Shown one piece after another: positions 28,765 through 39,029 of a stretch of 64,000 nt of DNA. This DNA comes from Dysgonomonas gadei ATCC BAA-286 (GTDB taxonomy: Bacteria > Bacteroidota > Bacteroidia > Bacteroidales > Dysgonomonadaceae): the NCBI RefSeq assembly GCF_000213555.1, contig NZ_GL891982.1, positions 147,910-211,909 of the forward strand, written 5' to 3'. The notes below the pieces were generated by a model. That model saw only the letters and a list, made by a program, of their open reading frames with translations, searched no databases and was not told the DNA's origin. How positions within the stretch are numbered: position 1 is the stretch's first letter; the number at the start of each line of letters is the position of its first letter. Made by a program: the position numbers and the translations under genes.

Positions 28765-28800
28765 AAGCCGGAGAATTTACTATCTCCGGCTTTTTGTTTT
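28765..28800. terminator. Strong bidirectional rho-independent terminator
   Basis: AAGCCGGAGA (28765-28774) pairs with TCTCCGGCTT (28783-28792) around eight nt, then TTTTTG. The opposite strand also ends in T-rich sequence. Lies between the convergent M48 and GT9 genes. Confidence 0.85.
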
Positions 28801-28821
28801 TAATCGGATAAGGAAAGCAGC

Positions 28822-29886
28822 TTATCCCTTTATTCCAAGTATTTTATCGATGACAGCAACTATATCATCAATATCCATAGTATTTGTATCTATAGCCACA
28901 CTTCCTTCATTATAGGGCTTATACTTCTCTATATCTGTAACGGAAAACAATCCTATAACAGGAGTTTGTCCTGCGCTTGCCAAATGCATAATACCACTAT
29001 CTGCGCCGATAAATACCGCTGTATTATTAATAAAAGCGGTCATCTCACGAATATCCCGGCTATAGTATGATGGAGCCTGAAAGTCTATTTGTGAAACATT
29101 CTCGATAGGTAGAATTTCCAGAATATTGTATTTTTCACCATATTCGGCTTTAAGTCTCCCATAAGCATTGAGCCACCAATCTTTTGAATAACATTTATCA
29201 CCTGTAGCAAAGGTATAGATAGATATTGTTCTTTTGCTCTTATCTACCAGACTATCTAAAATTTCTTTTCCTGTAGCAACTTCAGCGGCACTCAATTTTA
29301 TATTCAGAACGGGCATCGGGTTATCTAAGTCTATTCCCGTGAATCCTAACCGGATAAGATTTCGCCGGAAATTATATACCGGAAACTTAGCCATATGTTC
29401 GTAATCTTCATACTTTGCCAGAAGATCTTCTTCCAAATCATTGAAAAATTTAAAGCGGGCATTAGAAAACTGTGTGGACAACCTCCCCGACGAAGAATTT
29501 TTATCTACATTAATTACGATATCATAGTTATACCTTTCTAAAGAAAACCAGACTTTAATGTATTTAAATAGTTCTTTGAAGGGTTTTCTGGGCAACCTGA
29601 TTATCCGCTCGATGCATTCATAATTCTCAAACAAAATAAAAGAAATGTTTCCTCTTACAAACAGATCAATCTTACAATTTGGAAATGTATTGGAGATTTC
29701 CTGTACCAAAGGAGTTATCAACAATTGATTTCCCAACCGGCTGTTTGGTCTTGAGATTAAAACTCTTCTAATATCAGAATCAGATATACCATGGGCATCC
29801 CTATTAAGCGCAGAACGACCTATATTTTTGGTCAATCCACGCATGATGGCCCGTCTTTTGCCATTTACAACGCTTTTAAAGCTCAT
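28822..29886 (-). CDS. Glycosyltransferase family 9 (heptosyltransferase-like)
   Basis: 354 residues. RRVLISRPNSRLGNQLLITP is the N-terminal GT9 block, VKISIYTFATGDKCYSKDWW-like segment (here RTISIYTFATGDKCYSKDW) opens the second domain, and FIGADSGIMHLASAGQTPVI is the conserved sugar-nucleotide-binding motif with D.G..H.A. Enzymes of this family add heptose or other sugars to the inner core of LPS. A basic leader (about 45 residues) precedes the fold. Single gene, no LPS cluster beside it. Confidence 0.85.
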   Translation of the reverse strand: MSFKSVVNGKRRAIMRGLTKNIGRSALNRDAHGISDSDIRRVLISRPNSRLGNQLLITPLVQEISNTFPNCKIDLFVRGNISFILFENYECIERIIRLPRKPFKELFKYIKVWFSLERYNYDIVINVDKNSSSGRLSTQFSNARFKFFNDLEEDLLAKYEDYEHMAKFPVYNFRRNLIRLGFTGIDLDNPMPVLNIKLSAAEVATGKEILDSLVDKSKRTISIYTFATGDKCYSKDWWLNAYGRLKAEYGEKYNILEILPIENVSQIDFQAPSYYSRDIREMTAFINNTAVFIGADSGIMHLASAGQTPVIGLFSVTDIEKYKPYNEGSVAIDTNTMDIDDIVAVIDKILGIKG

Positions 29887-30216
29887 ATGTTATTTTACTC
29901 AAACTCTCTGGCAGCAAATATATGAATAAACACAACAATGTAAATCACATTTTATCAGAAAAAAAATGACTGGAAATAAAATTTTTCACAGAAATATTTC
30001 CTGTACGAAAACAGAGCATATTATAATAATCGCGCACCTTCAAAAAATCAACACATACGACTCATTATAAGATGTTTATAAAAAAGGCAGACTCCTTTAA
30101 AATCTGCCCTGGCTCATTGCCTAAATAATCAATTAAAAATTAATATCCTATTTTTCAGGAGTAATATTCATTCACCCGTACAATCTACAATGCGTCAATA
30201 AAATCTAAATAGCTTC
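29887..30216. other. Intergenic region with a leftward terminator
   Basis: 330 bp between the GT9 start and the GH43 stop. Apart from the terminator at 30079-30109 it holds no open frame, repeat or recognisable promoter pair; it is strongly AT-rich. Confidence 0.6.
30079..30109 (-). terminator. Rho-independent terminator after the GH43 gene
   Basis: On the minus strand GGCAGA-TTTTAAAGGAG-TCTGCC followed by TTTTTTA. About 110 bp after the GH43 stop. Confidence 0.8.
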
Positions 30217-31770
30217 TTAGTATTTATTTTCCACATTAAAGTATCCGAATACGGCTTTATTATCCTTTCCATTATTTTCGGTAAGCAGGCCGACACGTAA
30301 TCCACGTCCCCATTGAGGCAGCCCTGTTATATCTACGCGTTGATTACCGGACGGAAATATATGCCACTCCGTTTCGTCCACCGACCAATAGAAACGGTAT
30401 AGTCTGGCATTTATAGCTTCAGCTTTTAGCATTATAGATTGGTAGTTGCCGAATGGGGCTGAATACAGCTCTGTTTTCTGCCCTTTCTCCAGTTTGAACA
30501 ACTTTATATCTTTGCCTTCAACACCCCACGCATAGAGATTTTCAAATCCTCCATATATAGTCAATCCTTTAAAGTTGGAACCTGCAGCATTTACCTTCGT
30601 AGTCATAGTATAATTACCTGTCTGTGCATTTATTCCACGAAAGACAAGGCCTTCCTTATTATTTGTTACGGTCAGTGAGCCGTCAGCCTTCTCTGTCAGC
30701 GGTTTGGATAAATACATATCCCATTGCCAATATTTATCTTTTTCCTCGTCTGCAATAGTAAAATCGTCATAGAAATCTATATTCCTCTTTTGCACAGTCC
30801 CTTTGAACGGAACCGGCGCCTGGGCTGTAGGGGTATCGCCATATTTGAAATAAGGCCATCCTGTAACATTATTCCATACAAGCTCGTCTAAAAGTGCCTG
30901 ACGGCCTACATATTCGAAATCGTAAGCATTGTACGCGTGATAGAGGTAAAAATATCTGTTATCGGGAGTCTGTACGAGTGTACCATGTCCCGAACACCGC
31001 CAGTCTTTACCCCCTTGCAGTATCGCGTCAGGCTCATATTGTTCCCATTCTCCCCTGAGGCTTTTTGCACGGGCAACATGTACCCGGTAATCGCAACGAT
31101 TGTCACAGCATCCACCGATAGAATAAAAATGGTAATAGTAACCATTACGTTTCACAATACATTGCCCTTCATCACCACGCCCGATCCAGCCTTTGGTGTG
31201 ATCGGTGAGCGTAAAATGCTCTCCTTTAAGTGACAGGCCGTCTGACGACAACTCCGATGCCAGTATCTCTATCGGACGCTCTTCGAGACCGTAAGCTTTC
31301 CATGTGATATAAAGCTTTCCGTCATCATCTTTGAATATATAGGCATCTATCGCTTCCTTTCCCCATTCTATAAGCGGTCCATGATCGGTAAATCCTTTTG
31401 TAATATCTTTTGTTGTAGCTACACCTATGCACGATATGTTGTCACTTTTCTTACGAGCAGTGTAATAGACAAAATATGTACCGTTGTTGTAGTACAATTC
31501 CGGAGCCCAGCAGTCACCTTTAATCCAAGCCGGATGCTCATTAAACACAGCACCTATACGTTCCCAGTTAACAAGGTCTTTGGAGTGAAACAAAGGATAG
31601 CCGGGTACAAATTCGGAGGTTGTCCCTGCCGCATAATAATTGTCACCTACACGAATCACCGTAGGATCTGGTAAGTCACCTGCAATGACCGGGTTACGGT
31701 ATGTCTGCTCTATATTCTGGGCAAAAAGAGAGACCGAAATAAAGAATAATAAAAAAGTCAATTTGTACAT
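30217..31770 (-). CDS. Secreted glycoside hydrolase family 43 enzyme
   Basis: 517 residues with signal peptide (LTFLLFFISVSLFAQ). The five-bladed propeller begins at YRNPVIAGDLPDPTVIRVGD, where the second Asp is the catalytic base. AIDAYIF holds the pKa-modulating Asp, and RGDEGQCIVKRNGYYYHFYS the acid Glu. A C-terminal beta-sandwich (about 340-517) completes it. GH43 enzymes are mostly arabinofuranosidases or xylosidases acting on plant polysaccharide side chains; the substrate cannot be told here. No SusCD pair is adjacent, so it is not in an obvious utilisation locus. Confidence 0.9.
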   Translation of the reverse strand: MYKLTFLLFFISVSLFAQNIEQTYRNPVIAGDLPDPTVIRVGDNYYAAGTTSEFVPGYPLFHSKDLVNWERIGAVFNEHPAWIKGDCWAPELYYNNGTYFVYYTARKKSDNISCIGVATTKDITKGFTDHGPLIEWGKEAIDAYIFKDDDGKLYITWKAYGLEERPIEILASELSSDGLSLKGEHFTLTDHTKGWIGRGDEGQCIVKRNGYYYHFYSIGGCCDNRCDYRVHVARAKSLRGEWEQYEPDAILQGGKDWRCSGHGTLVQTPDNRYFYLYHAYNAYDFEYVGRQALLDELVWNNVTGWPYFKYGDTPTAQAPVPFKGTVQKRNIDFYDDFTIADEEKDKYWQWDMYLSKPLTEKADGSLTVTNNKEGLVFRGINAQTGNYTMTTKVNAAGSNFKGLTIYGGFENLYAWGVEGKDIKLFKLEKGQKTELYSAPFGNYQSIMLKAEAINARLYRFYWSVDETEWHIFPSGNQRVDITGLPQWGRGLRVGLLTENNGKDNKAVFGYFNVENKY

Positions 31771-31842
31771 AAATCGTTATATTAGATAAGTGTTCATTCA
31801 AATCGGGATGTTTATTCCTGGTTATCCGGATGCATAAGAAAC

Positions 31843-32355
31843 CTATTTCTCACCTGTTCCGTCGACCATCTTCTTCCAAGGTTTCAATACAGATATTATA
31901 ATAAAACTAAGTAATATCGTAGTTTGTATTGTTCCCCATACACGTGTCATTTGGAGATTATTAAAATAGTCGGCGCTGGAAAGTATATCCGGTCCGAGGG
32001 TCTGCGCCAGAGTTACATTTCCATTTATCCAAGGGCCTAATACAAATGTACCGAATAACACCTGAGCAATAGTCAGTATCCATTTCACAGTCAACCAACG
32101 ATGTTTGAAAAACCCCCATTTTGTCCATATACCATAAATGATACCGATAAGAATATTTCCCATCGCACCGGGAATAATCAGGTAATCGTCTATTACTTGC
32201 AGCATACGCGAGAACATATACAGCTCATCACCCGTTTCAGGCTTACCTGTCAAAGCAAGAACCGACATTGCCAATGCTCCGCCAATCCACATAATAGCTA
32301 GAAGAAGATGTAGTATTTTCAGGTACTTTATACCTTTTGATCCCAGTGTTTTCAT
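31843..32355 (-). CDS. DUF2269-type four-helix membrane protein
   Basis: 170 residues with four predicted membrane segments (LKILHLLLAIMWIGGALAMS; YLIIPGAMGNILIGIIYGIW; VKWILTIAQVLFGTFVLGPW; IQTTILLSFIIISVLKPW). The LH...A..WIGG start is typical of DUF2269. Conserved His and Trp in the first helix suggest possible heme or metal contact, but function is unknown. Same strand as the downstream GH43 gene and the upstream Omp gene, 27 bp after the latter. Confidence 0.75.
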   Translation of the reverse strand: MKTLGSKGIKYLKILHLLLAIMWIGGALAMSVLALTGKPETGDELYMFSRMLQVIDDYLIIPGAMGNILIGIIYGIWTKWGFFKHRWLTVKWILTIAQVLFGTFVLGPWINGNVTLAQTLGPDILSSADYFNNLQMTRVWGTIQTTILLSFIIISVLKPWKKMVDGTGEK

Positions 32356-32382
32356 GGTTATATCTTTATTTACCCAAAGATA

Positions 32383-34971
32383 TCAAAATCCCATTCCTAA
32401 ACCAAACATAAACCGGAAATCGTCTCCCGAACCAAACCATGAATATTTAGTGGTTATTTTATTAATTATGGTTACCCAGGCACCCCCACCATAAGAGGCA
32501 TGCCATTTTTTTGAAGATTCGTGCGGATACCACACCCGGCCAAAATCGAATCCGGCGAACAAACCATATTTAAGGGGAGTAAACGGATTCTTTATTTTCC
32601 CCATATCTATGCGTAGATCTGAATACTGATAATAAGATTGCCTGCCGATAAACCGGCTATCACGGTATCCACGCAACTCGGTAGAAGCTGATTGATAAAA
32701 CTCATACTTATCATTAAAAATGGCTTTACCTTTCAGATTCGTGGCCCAGGTAATCCTGTCGGTAAGCTTAACATTGAGCGCCATATCGAGTTCTGCATAA
32801 GGAAAATTGCGTTCCGGGTGAAGGATATTCATCTTCCATCCGGCAGTAAGTGACCCGGTAAAAGTGGGAATAATATCGGAAACCTTCTTATCCATTTCAT
32901 ACGACACACTCAAATCTGCAAAGTAACGGGTATCGAATATAGAATAGTCATTATTGTAGTATTCATTGATATATCTGCCGTCGACCTCTTTTACTTTGAA
33001 TATTTCGAATGAGGTTGATAATATGAGCTGATGATCTTTCTCCAGCGTATAATGAAAGGATGGTGTCAATGAATACTGCCCTACCTTCACACGATTATAT
33101 ACTTTCTTTTCATCTTTAAATCCATCTGTATTGTTCCCAAATCCAAAGAAGTTAGAGAAGTTTGTCGGAGAACCGACAAAGGCATCCAGATAAATACTTT
33201 TGCGATCGTCGTACATCGGGAAAATACCTTTATACATAAATCCTTTCAAATAGTTATAGCCTATACGGTGCTGATACGAAAAAGGGGAGCGTTTAAGTCC
33301 GTAACGGGTATATGTCACGAAACTACCCAAACTCAAGCCCCAGTCAGAGTCATATACCCCCCACGGGCTGAACGAAATACTATTATAGCGCGTCTTTTCA
33401 TAATCATAATCATGTATCTTATCATTGTCTGTAATGACCACCTTGGCATCCTTTACAGAGTCCAATGCCTGTTTTTGAGATTTATATCCAAGTATTTTTA
33501 TTTTACTCTCAGGTTGCATACTATATCTGTTATCACCTTTTCCTCCCAGGACATACAATGGTATCTTATTTCTTTTATCTCCCTTCACTTCAAAGTTATC
33601 GTCTCCGGTCAAGCCATACAACCATATTTCTTTTGAGTTTCTTTTCGTGTATCTGTGCCTGAATACAAGTTTACCGGTATTTCTGTTATATATATCGACC
33701 TGTATACTGTCGCGATGAAATTTATTTATTATAAACTTATCGTTATTATTCGTACCGGTTATTACAGGATTGAATTGCAATTCTTTATAATATTCCATTG
33801 CAATCACATTGAGGTTATCTCTTCGTTTTTTCAATTTTTGCCTGATCTTATTTATTTCCTCGCAATGTATTTCTTTAGGCAATCGGGCAAAAGCATAATC
33901 AACCACACTGTCGGTCAATATATTTTTCAGATATTGCGCCTGCCGGAGCCAGTCTTTCCGTCCACTTTGGGCAGTCAGAGCCACATCAAGCGTAAAGCCC
34001 AATTTATTGAATTTTTTCAGATTACTTATGTGATCTTTATAGTCAGATATAAAACCGAGGGAAAGCACGCTCAACATTTGGCCTGTCAGCAAGCCATCTA
34101 CTTTCATAAAAGCATGGCTGCGATCTATAACAATAGGCTTATACACAATCTTATTATCCGCTACACTTCTCTGCCAGTTCCAGTTCTCAGGTGTTTTGTT
34201 CCAATCTCCTATCAGCATATCAAATAAACGTTCACGGATATAAAGGTCCTGATCTACAACGTGAGACTTATCGTCCTGCAATTTTTTCAGTAAATCACCC
34301 GTACTAATGATATCTTTTCTTATGGCAAGATCAGGGACATTCATTATGCTTACAAGCTTATCCTGAATCTCCGTACCATCAATAATAGTATCTGACGTAG
34401 CGTTACGGGCAATATAATAAAGGCGTGGATTATTTGAATTCAAATCCAAAACTTTAGCCATGTAGTCGGAAGCTATAAATGTATATGGATTTACAATAGT
34501 ATATGCATCTCCTATAAAACTATCAAGATATGTGTCTTTAAAGTCGTTTTTATTATACATTTCCTGAAAGAACTCGGATTGGAGAAAACTTGACGAACCG
34601 CTTAAAGGCTTCACCAGATAATTCCTGCCACGTTTATCAACCATATAAAGCCCGTGAAATTCCGGTGCCTGCCCCGTTACTTCGAGGGTTCCAAAAAGGG
34701 AATTCAGGGTAGATGAACCTACCGAAACAGGAATAGTATATAACTCCCTGTAATGTTTTCCCCAAACAAAGTCATAGACGCAATTTCTATTTTTCTTCTG
34801 CTGCGAATAAATGGATTTCCGTATTGTATCACCCGAATATAACGGAATCGTATCATTATTAGTCCCTCCTGTCTGTGCCGACAAGATTACAGGCAGCAAT
34901 AACTGCGATATCGAAAAGATAAATAATAATATAGCTGTATATTTCTTGTTGTGTTTTGACAAATTATTCAC
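32383..34971 (-). CDS. Outer-membrane protein with BamA/TamA-like C-terminal barrel
   Basis: 862 residues with signal peptide (LLFIFSISQLLLPVILSAQ). The first 400 residues (YDFVWGKHYRELYTIPVSVG; DQDLYIRERLFDMLIGDWNK; YKPIVIDRSHAFMKVDGLL) match the domain found between the phosphoesterase and barrel of Bacteroidetes Omp85-fusion proteins. The C-terminal 300 residues are alternating strands with GLFAGFDFGRVW and a terminal FRFMFGLGMGF (aromatic last residue), as in Omp85 barrels. The metallophosphoesterase part is absent. Function unknown; location outer membrane. Confidence 0.7.
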   Translation of the reverse strand: MNNLSKHNKKYTAILLFIFSISQLLLPVILSAQTGGTNNDTIPLYSGDTIRKSIYSQQKKNRNCVYDFVWGKHYRELYTIPVSVGSSTLNSLFGTLEVTGQAPEFHGLYMVDKRGRNYLVKPLSGSSSFLQSEFFQEMYNKNDFKDTYLDSFIGDAYTIVNPYTFIASDYMAKVLDLNSNNPRLYYIARNATSDTIIDGTEIQDKLVSIMNVPDLAIRKDIISTGDLLKKLQDDKSHVVDQDLYIRERLFDMLIGDWNKTPENWNWQRSVADNKIVYKPIVIDRSHAFMKVDGLLTGQMLSVLSLGFISDYKDHISNLKKFNKLGFTLDVALTAQSGRKDWLRQAQYLKNILTDSVVDYAFARLPKEIHCEEINKIRQKLKKRRDNLNVIAMEYYKELQFNPVITGTNNNDKFIINKFHRDSIQVDIYNRNTGKLVFRHRYTKRNSKEIWLYGLTGDDNFEVKGDKRNKIPLYVLGGKGDNRYSMQPESKIKILGYKSQKQALDSVKDAKVVITDNDKIHDYDYEKTRYNSISFSPWGVYDSDWGLSLGSFVTYTRYGLKRSPFSYQHRIGYNYLKGFMYKGIFPMYDDRKSIYLDAFVGSPTNFSNFFGFGNNTDGFKDEKKVYNRVKVGQYSLTPSFHYTLEKDHQLILSTSFEIFKVKEVDGRYINEYYNNDYSIFDTRYFADLSVSYEMDKKVSDIIPTFTGSLTAGWKMNILHPERNFPYAELDMALNVKLTDRITWATNLKGKAIFNDKYEFYQSASTELRGYRDSRFIGRQSYYQYSDLRIDMGKIKNPFTPLKYGLFAGFDFGRVWYPHESSKKWHASYGGGAWVTIINKITTKYSWFGSGDDFRFMFGLGMGF

Positions 34972-35445
34972 GATTAAGTATTTCCTTTATATATTAAATA
35001 ACCAAAGTTACGATTAATACAGATTACCTCCTTAACTGCTCCAACAAAAAAAAATTGAAAAAGCTGTTCTATAAAGATTAAACTTTCTAATAAACCTGTA
35101 TCAACTTATCTTTCAGTAATTATCAAATAAAACGCATTAAAAGAACAAAAATTCTCAATCACTTGTTCTGTCATTTTAAGTTAATTCATTACACTTTCAC
35201 GAAAACAGAGCAAAATAAGACAAAACAGTATGTTAATTAACTCAATCAACAACATCAAGTCACACTCAAATGTTAATTATGATATCTATTGATTTTATTT
35301 ATTGATTACTAACAATTTATTTATATCAAATTTTAACATTTGAATGATATTTTTTAGTTGTTTATGCAATCAGTTGTGAAAAAACATATATCTTTGCAAA
35401 GTCAAGAACAAAAAATTATAAAACATTTACAAAAACTGAAGAGTA
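34972..35445. other. Divergent intergenic region before the sigma factor
   Basis: 474 bp, AT-rich, between divergent starts. A -7 element TATCTTTG is present at about 35389-35396, some 50 bp before the sigma-factor ATG, without a good TTTG at -33. Nothing else is seen. Confidence 0.6.
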
Positions 35446-35955
35446 ATGAAAACTAGCAAACAAACACTGGAACACGACTTGGTACAGATGCAAAGCAACA
35501 TGCTAAACTACGCATTAACCCTGACGACTAACCGAGATGAGGCTAAAGATCTTACTCAAGAAACTACACTGAAAGCCTTGAGTAATATAGACAAATATTA
35601 CGATAATGTCAATTTCAAAGGATGGGTTTTTACTATAATGCACAATCTGTTTATAAACAACTATCGCCGTGTAGTACGCACACAAACGGTTTTGGACAAC
35701 TCCGAGAGCCTATATCAATTAAATATGCCTCAGCAATCCGGCTTCGACTCACCGGAAGGCTCTTTTACGTACCATGAAATAATGAATGTACTGGACACTT
35801 TCAATGACGATTACAAAACACCTTTTTCTATGTATTTTACAGGCTTCAAATATGATGAAATAGCTAAATCATTAAACCTGCCACTAGGTACGGTTAAAAG
35901 CCGGATATTTTTTGCACGTAAACGGCTACAGGAAATACTGAAAGATTATAAATAA
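35446..35955 (+). CDS. ECF-type RNA polymerase sigma factor
   Basis: 169 residues. Region 2 is NYALTLTTNRDEAKDLTQET through FKGWVFTIMHNLFINNYRR (core binding and -10 recognition), and region 4 is FSMYFTGFKYDEIAKSLNLP, LGTVKSRIFFARKRL, an HTH for -35 recognition. No anti-sigma gene follows, and a terminator ends the unit at once, so it is a stand-alone ECF sigma of the kind common in Bacteroidetes. Target genes unknown. Confidence 0.9.
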   Translation: MKTSKQTLEHDLVQMQSNMLNYALTLTTNRDEAKDLTQETTLKALSNIDKYYDNVNFKGWVFTIMHNLFINNYRRVVRTQTVLDNSESLYQLNMPQQSGFDSPEGSFTYHEIMNVLDTFNDDYKTPFSMYFTGFKYDEIAKSLNLPLGTVKSRIFFARKRLQEILKDYK

Positions 35956-36000
35956 TTTTGTAAGTAAATAAACAACTAAGCATAAGTTAAGCATTAAGGC

Positions 36001-36027
36001 CTTCCGGATAAAACCGGAAGTTTTTTT
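36001..36027 (+). terminator. Rho-independent terminator
   Basis: CTTCCGG-ATAAAA-CCGGAAG followed by seven T, 45 bp after the sigma-factor stop. Confidence 0.9.
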
Positions 36028-36198
36028 GCATCCTTTTATGCAAACAACACATATATACGGAGTCACTTTTTGAAACACCTTCTCCACCAGGGACTTTTTC
36101 AGGCAGTTTTAAGCCCTAATACAAATAATTTTCGTAATTTTATAGCTAGTTAAAGATACTAAGTATTAATCGGTCTGGGCAAAAAGACAATTGATTAT

Positions 36199-37203
36199 AT
36201 GAAAAATGATTTTAATAAAAAAATCGTATCTGTTTTTAACTCATACTTTCCTCAAGCTAAAGAACTTGCGCACTATTTAACGGACACTCTCGATTTGAGC
36301 CGCGAATCAGTTTACCGCCGGCTCAGAAGCGAAGTACCTTTCTCGTTTGAGGAGATTTGTATAGTTGCACAGGATTTGGACTTGTCGATAGATAAGCTTA
36401 TCGGATTAAAAAATACAGATACGGTGTACTTTGATCTGAAGATGCACCCATCGGCAAAACCGGAAAATGTTTTTTTGGAAATTCTGCAGGATAATATAGA
36501 AATCATGTGGAAACTTCAAAAATCCGGTACATTCAAAATGTATTTTGTATTGAACAGACTTCCATTTTGTTTTACGCTAACACAGAAAATCCTATCAAAG
36601 TTCTACTATTATAAATGGTGTGTAAATGCACTGAAAGGCGATTTGGATTGTGACTTTAGCAACTTTACCGTTCCGGATATAGTATATGAAAAACATCGAC
36701 AATATATAATTAATGATAACTTACTGACCGGCGAGAAGATCTTGATATTAGACGAAAATATATTTCTTTACATGATAAAGGAAATCGATTATTTCCGCAG
36801 GCGTGGTTTGCTCAACAGCAACGACCTGATTGATTTACAACAAGGATTATTACAGGCCGTAGACCGGATGGAACATATGGTACGAACGGGGACAGGCAGC
36901 AGTGGAGCTAAAATACGCATCTACCTATCTGCTATAGACATAGAGCCCAGTTATTTATATGCTGAATATGGAGACAAAGTATCCATTAGTTTTTGGTCCC
37001 CGCAATCAGAACTGGCAACCACCCACAATCCGGTGTTTTGCGCACAAAAAAAGGAATGGATCGAATCCCTTACCAGATACACAACTCTCATCACTCAATG
37101 TAATGAAATGGAACAAACATCTTTTTTCAGCACACAGCGCTCTCTTATCAACGCCATGAGGTTCGGAATACCAGCAATAAAGCACGAGGTATTGTATAGA
37201 TAA
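36199..37203 (+). CDS. Probable HTH transcriptional regulator
   Basis: 334 residues. LDLSRESVYRRLRSEVPFSF, EEICIVAQDLDLSIDKLIG at about 30-70 is a helix-turn-helix of the XRE/BetR kind. The rest is a large helical domain (residues 80-334) with no enzyme motif, possibly ligand binding. Stand-alone gene between the ECF sigma unit and a membrane protein gene. Proteins with this layout are widespread in Bacteroidales and poorly studied. Confidence 0.65.
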   Translation: MKNDFNKKIVSVFNSYFPQAKELAHYLTDTLDLSRESVYRRLRSEVPFSFEEICIVAQDLDLSIDKLIGLKNTDTVYFDLKMHPSAKPENVFLEILQDNIEIMWKLQKSGTFKMYFVLNRLPFCFTLTQKILSKFYYYKWCVNALKGDLDCDFSNFTVPDIVYEKHRQYIINDNLLTGEKILILDENIFLYMIKEIDYFRRRGLLNSNDLIDLQQGLLQAVDRMEHMVRTGTGSSGAKIRIYLSAIDIEPSYLYAEYGDKVSISFWSPQSELATTHNPVFCAQKKEWIESLTRYTTLITQCNEMEQTSFFSTQRSLINAMRFGIPAIKHEVLYR

Positions 37204-37429
37204 TTTTATATATAACTCAGATGATTCTATTTTATCTTCTTTCATAAAAAAATACGGGTTCAAGTCCTACTTTGTACATAACTTCGTGATTGCCTGGAAA
37301 GAAAGTTTAGAGTAAATTATGGAATCCGGCCATATATCACTCTATATATAAGCTTATATTCAAATTGCGATATACACCGATAAAACATTTATCGTATATT
37401 TGAAAAATCATCATACAAACCTATTACCA

Positions 37430-37969
37430 ATGCAAAAAAGAAAAACCGACATAGTATACTATTCGAACAAAAGGCAGGATTATATTTTCGGTACTATCTT
37501 TTTACTCATCACATGTGTCTTTATTATCTTTTCATTTCTTTTCATTTCTGACGGGATCAAAGCAGTCCGTATCGAGTGGGCAGAAGACAGTACAATTGGA
37601 TCTATAGCAGGATTGGTACTTATTTCCTTATTATTTGTAATAATAACAATATTGTTTGGAATAAGAGCTTATGCCAACCTTTTCAAGAAAATAGAAATAG
37701 CCCGTCTTGCGGACGATGGCCTGTTTTTCTCCGAAATGAAGGGACAAATGCAAATACACAAAAACTATGTGGCATATGCAAATATAGGCAGGGCATACAT
37801 AAAAAAGAATAGATTGACAGGCTCTACGGTTATTATAGAGAGTAACGATGAAATACCCGTACCACTGGGCTATATAAACAGTTTCTTATCGCTGGCAAAC
37901 AAAGAGGCCCTGATAGAAAGCATAAATGACCGTGTAAGCAAAATATCAGTACCAACTCAACCCGAATAA
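37430..37969 (+). CDS. Two-helix membrane protein with PH-like domain
   Basis: 179 residues from ATG 37430. The alternative TTG at 37400 overlaps a -7 element TATATTTG (37395-37402) and is rejected. Two membrane segments (FGTIFLLITCVFIIFSFLFI; GLVLISLLFVIITILFGIRA) are followed by a cytoplasmic beta-rich part (IEIARLADDGLFFSEMKGQM; YANIGRAYIKKN) like STM3941/PH-type domains. Function unknown. The next gene starts 13 bp downstream. Confidence 0.6.
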   Translation: MQKRKTDIVYYSNKRQDYIFGTIFLLITCVFIIFSFLFISDGIKAVRIEWAEDSTIGSIAGLVLISLLFVIITILFGIRAYANLFKKIEIARLADDGLFFSEMKGQMQIHKNYVAYANIGRAYIKKNRLTGSTVIIESNDEIPVPLGYINSFLSLANKEALIESINDRVSKISVPTQPE

Positions 37970-37981
37970 CTACCCCACCCT

Positions 37982-38788
37982 ATGGATATACTTACCCACG
38001 CCTTATCCGGAGCAGCTGTAGCAACCTGTGCTTCAACCTTCGTTAAGACGACACCCTTAAGAAAAGCAAAAATAATATTGCTTGGTACTATTGGCGGTAT
38101 ACTCCCCGATATAGATGCCATCAGTATGTGGTCGCGTTTCGATACTACATTGGGTGAATTCTTCGGGCTCTCTGACACAGGTAAAGTTGTCTATAGCAGT
38201 AAATTCTGGTATTCGCATCATGCATTCTTTCACTCGTTGCCGGCCAGTATCATTCTAGGAATACTGCTTATTGTTAGCATTTATCTTATACAGAAATCAT
38301 TAAAGAAAACAGATATACACTTTACCGGTTTTATGAAAAACCATGCAATTTACTTTATAGCCTTTGTTCTGGGCTTCTGGGCACATCTGGCCGGAGACCT
38401 GCCTACTCCCGCTTCGGCTTGGGGAGGTATAGCGCTTTGGTGGCCGGGGGAAAACTATACCGGGGGATATGGAAAGATATGGTGGTGGAACAATTATGAT
38501 ATATTTCTGCTCATCGTATGCTGTATTATCATTAATCTTACTTTCCCTGCATTCAAAATCCTGAGGGATAAATCAAAGATAATTACCTCAACAGTCCTAT
38601 TTCTTACTTTTATCTTTATACTTATACAGATAAATAGCCGGCAATATGATTATGCCTATACAAAAAATACAGCAGCGATTTATGCTGAAATGGAACAAAA
38701 CTCGAAAAAAGAGCAAGAACGTATTTTGGGAAAACACGTGTATAAATTAATGGATAAATTTGATCGCAGGTTGAAAATTCACTTCTAA
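37982..38788 (+). CDS. Membrane-bound metal-dependent hydrolase-like protein (YdjM/DUF457)
   Basis: 268 residues. MDILTHALSGAAVATCASTF, GGILPDIDAISM and WYSHHAFFHSLPASIILG give the H, D.D and H..H..FFHS pattern of the YdjM/LexA-regulated family, with several membrane segments and a conserved late GFWAHLAGDLPTPASAWGG. Predicted inner-membrane hydrolase; substrate unknown. In other bacteria the family responds to DNA damage or envelope stress, which cannot be judged here. Confidence 0.8.
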   Translation: MDILTHALSGAAVATCASTFVKTTPLRKAKIILLGTIGGILPDIDAISMWSRFDTTLGEFFGLSDTGKVVYSSKFWYSHHAFFHSLPASIILGILLIVSIYLIQKSLKKTDIHFTGFMKNHAIYFIAFVLGFWAHLAGDLPTPASAWGGIALWWPGENYTGGYGKIWWWNNYDIFLLIVCCIIINLTFPAFKILRDKSKIITSTVLFLTFIFILIQINSRQYDYAYTKNTAAIYAEMEQNSKKEQERILGKHVYKLMDKFDRRLKIHF

Positions 38789-38953
38789 ATTTTCCCATTA
38801 AAACACCATGTAATGTTAACAGAAATTAAAAACAAAAACAACCTTCTTTAACGAATATCTGATTTACAGCACAATAATAACTCCCCAATATTTTAACACT
38901 GTTAAATCGAAATATGCAGCGAACATTTTACCTCTATAATGGTTTTATGTTTG

Positions 38954-38985
38954 TGTAGTTTTGTAAAGTTTGTGTTAAGGTTGGG
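38954..38985 (+). repeat. 32-bp repeat, copy 1, with following hairpin
   Basis: Identical over 32 bp to 53883-53914 (begins TGTAGTTTTGTAAAG, ends GTTAAGGTTGGG). It is followed at once by AAAGTC...GGACTTTTT, a small hairpin with a T run. It lies in the spacer between the convergent genes ending at 38788 and 39030. Confidence 0.8.
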
Positions 38986-39029
38986 AAAGTCAGCGATGTG
39001 ATGTTGCGGACTTTTTCGTTTTATATAAG

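Noticed and set aside
37400..37430. TTG start for the membrane protein at 37400
   Set aside because: The TTG is the end of a TAnnTTTG promoter element; ATG 37430 chosen.
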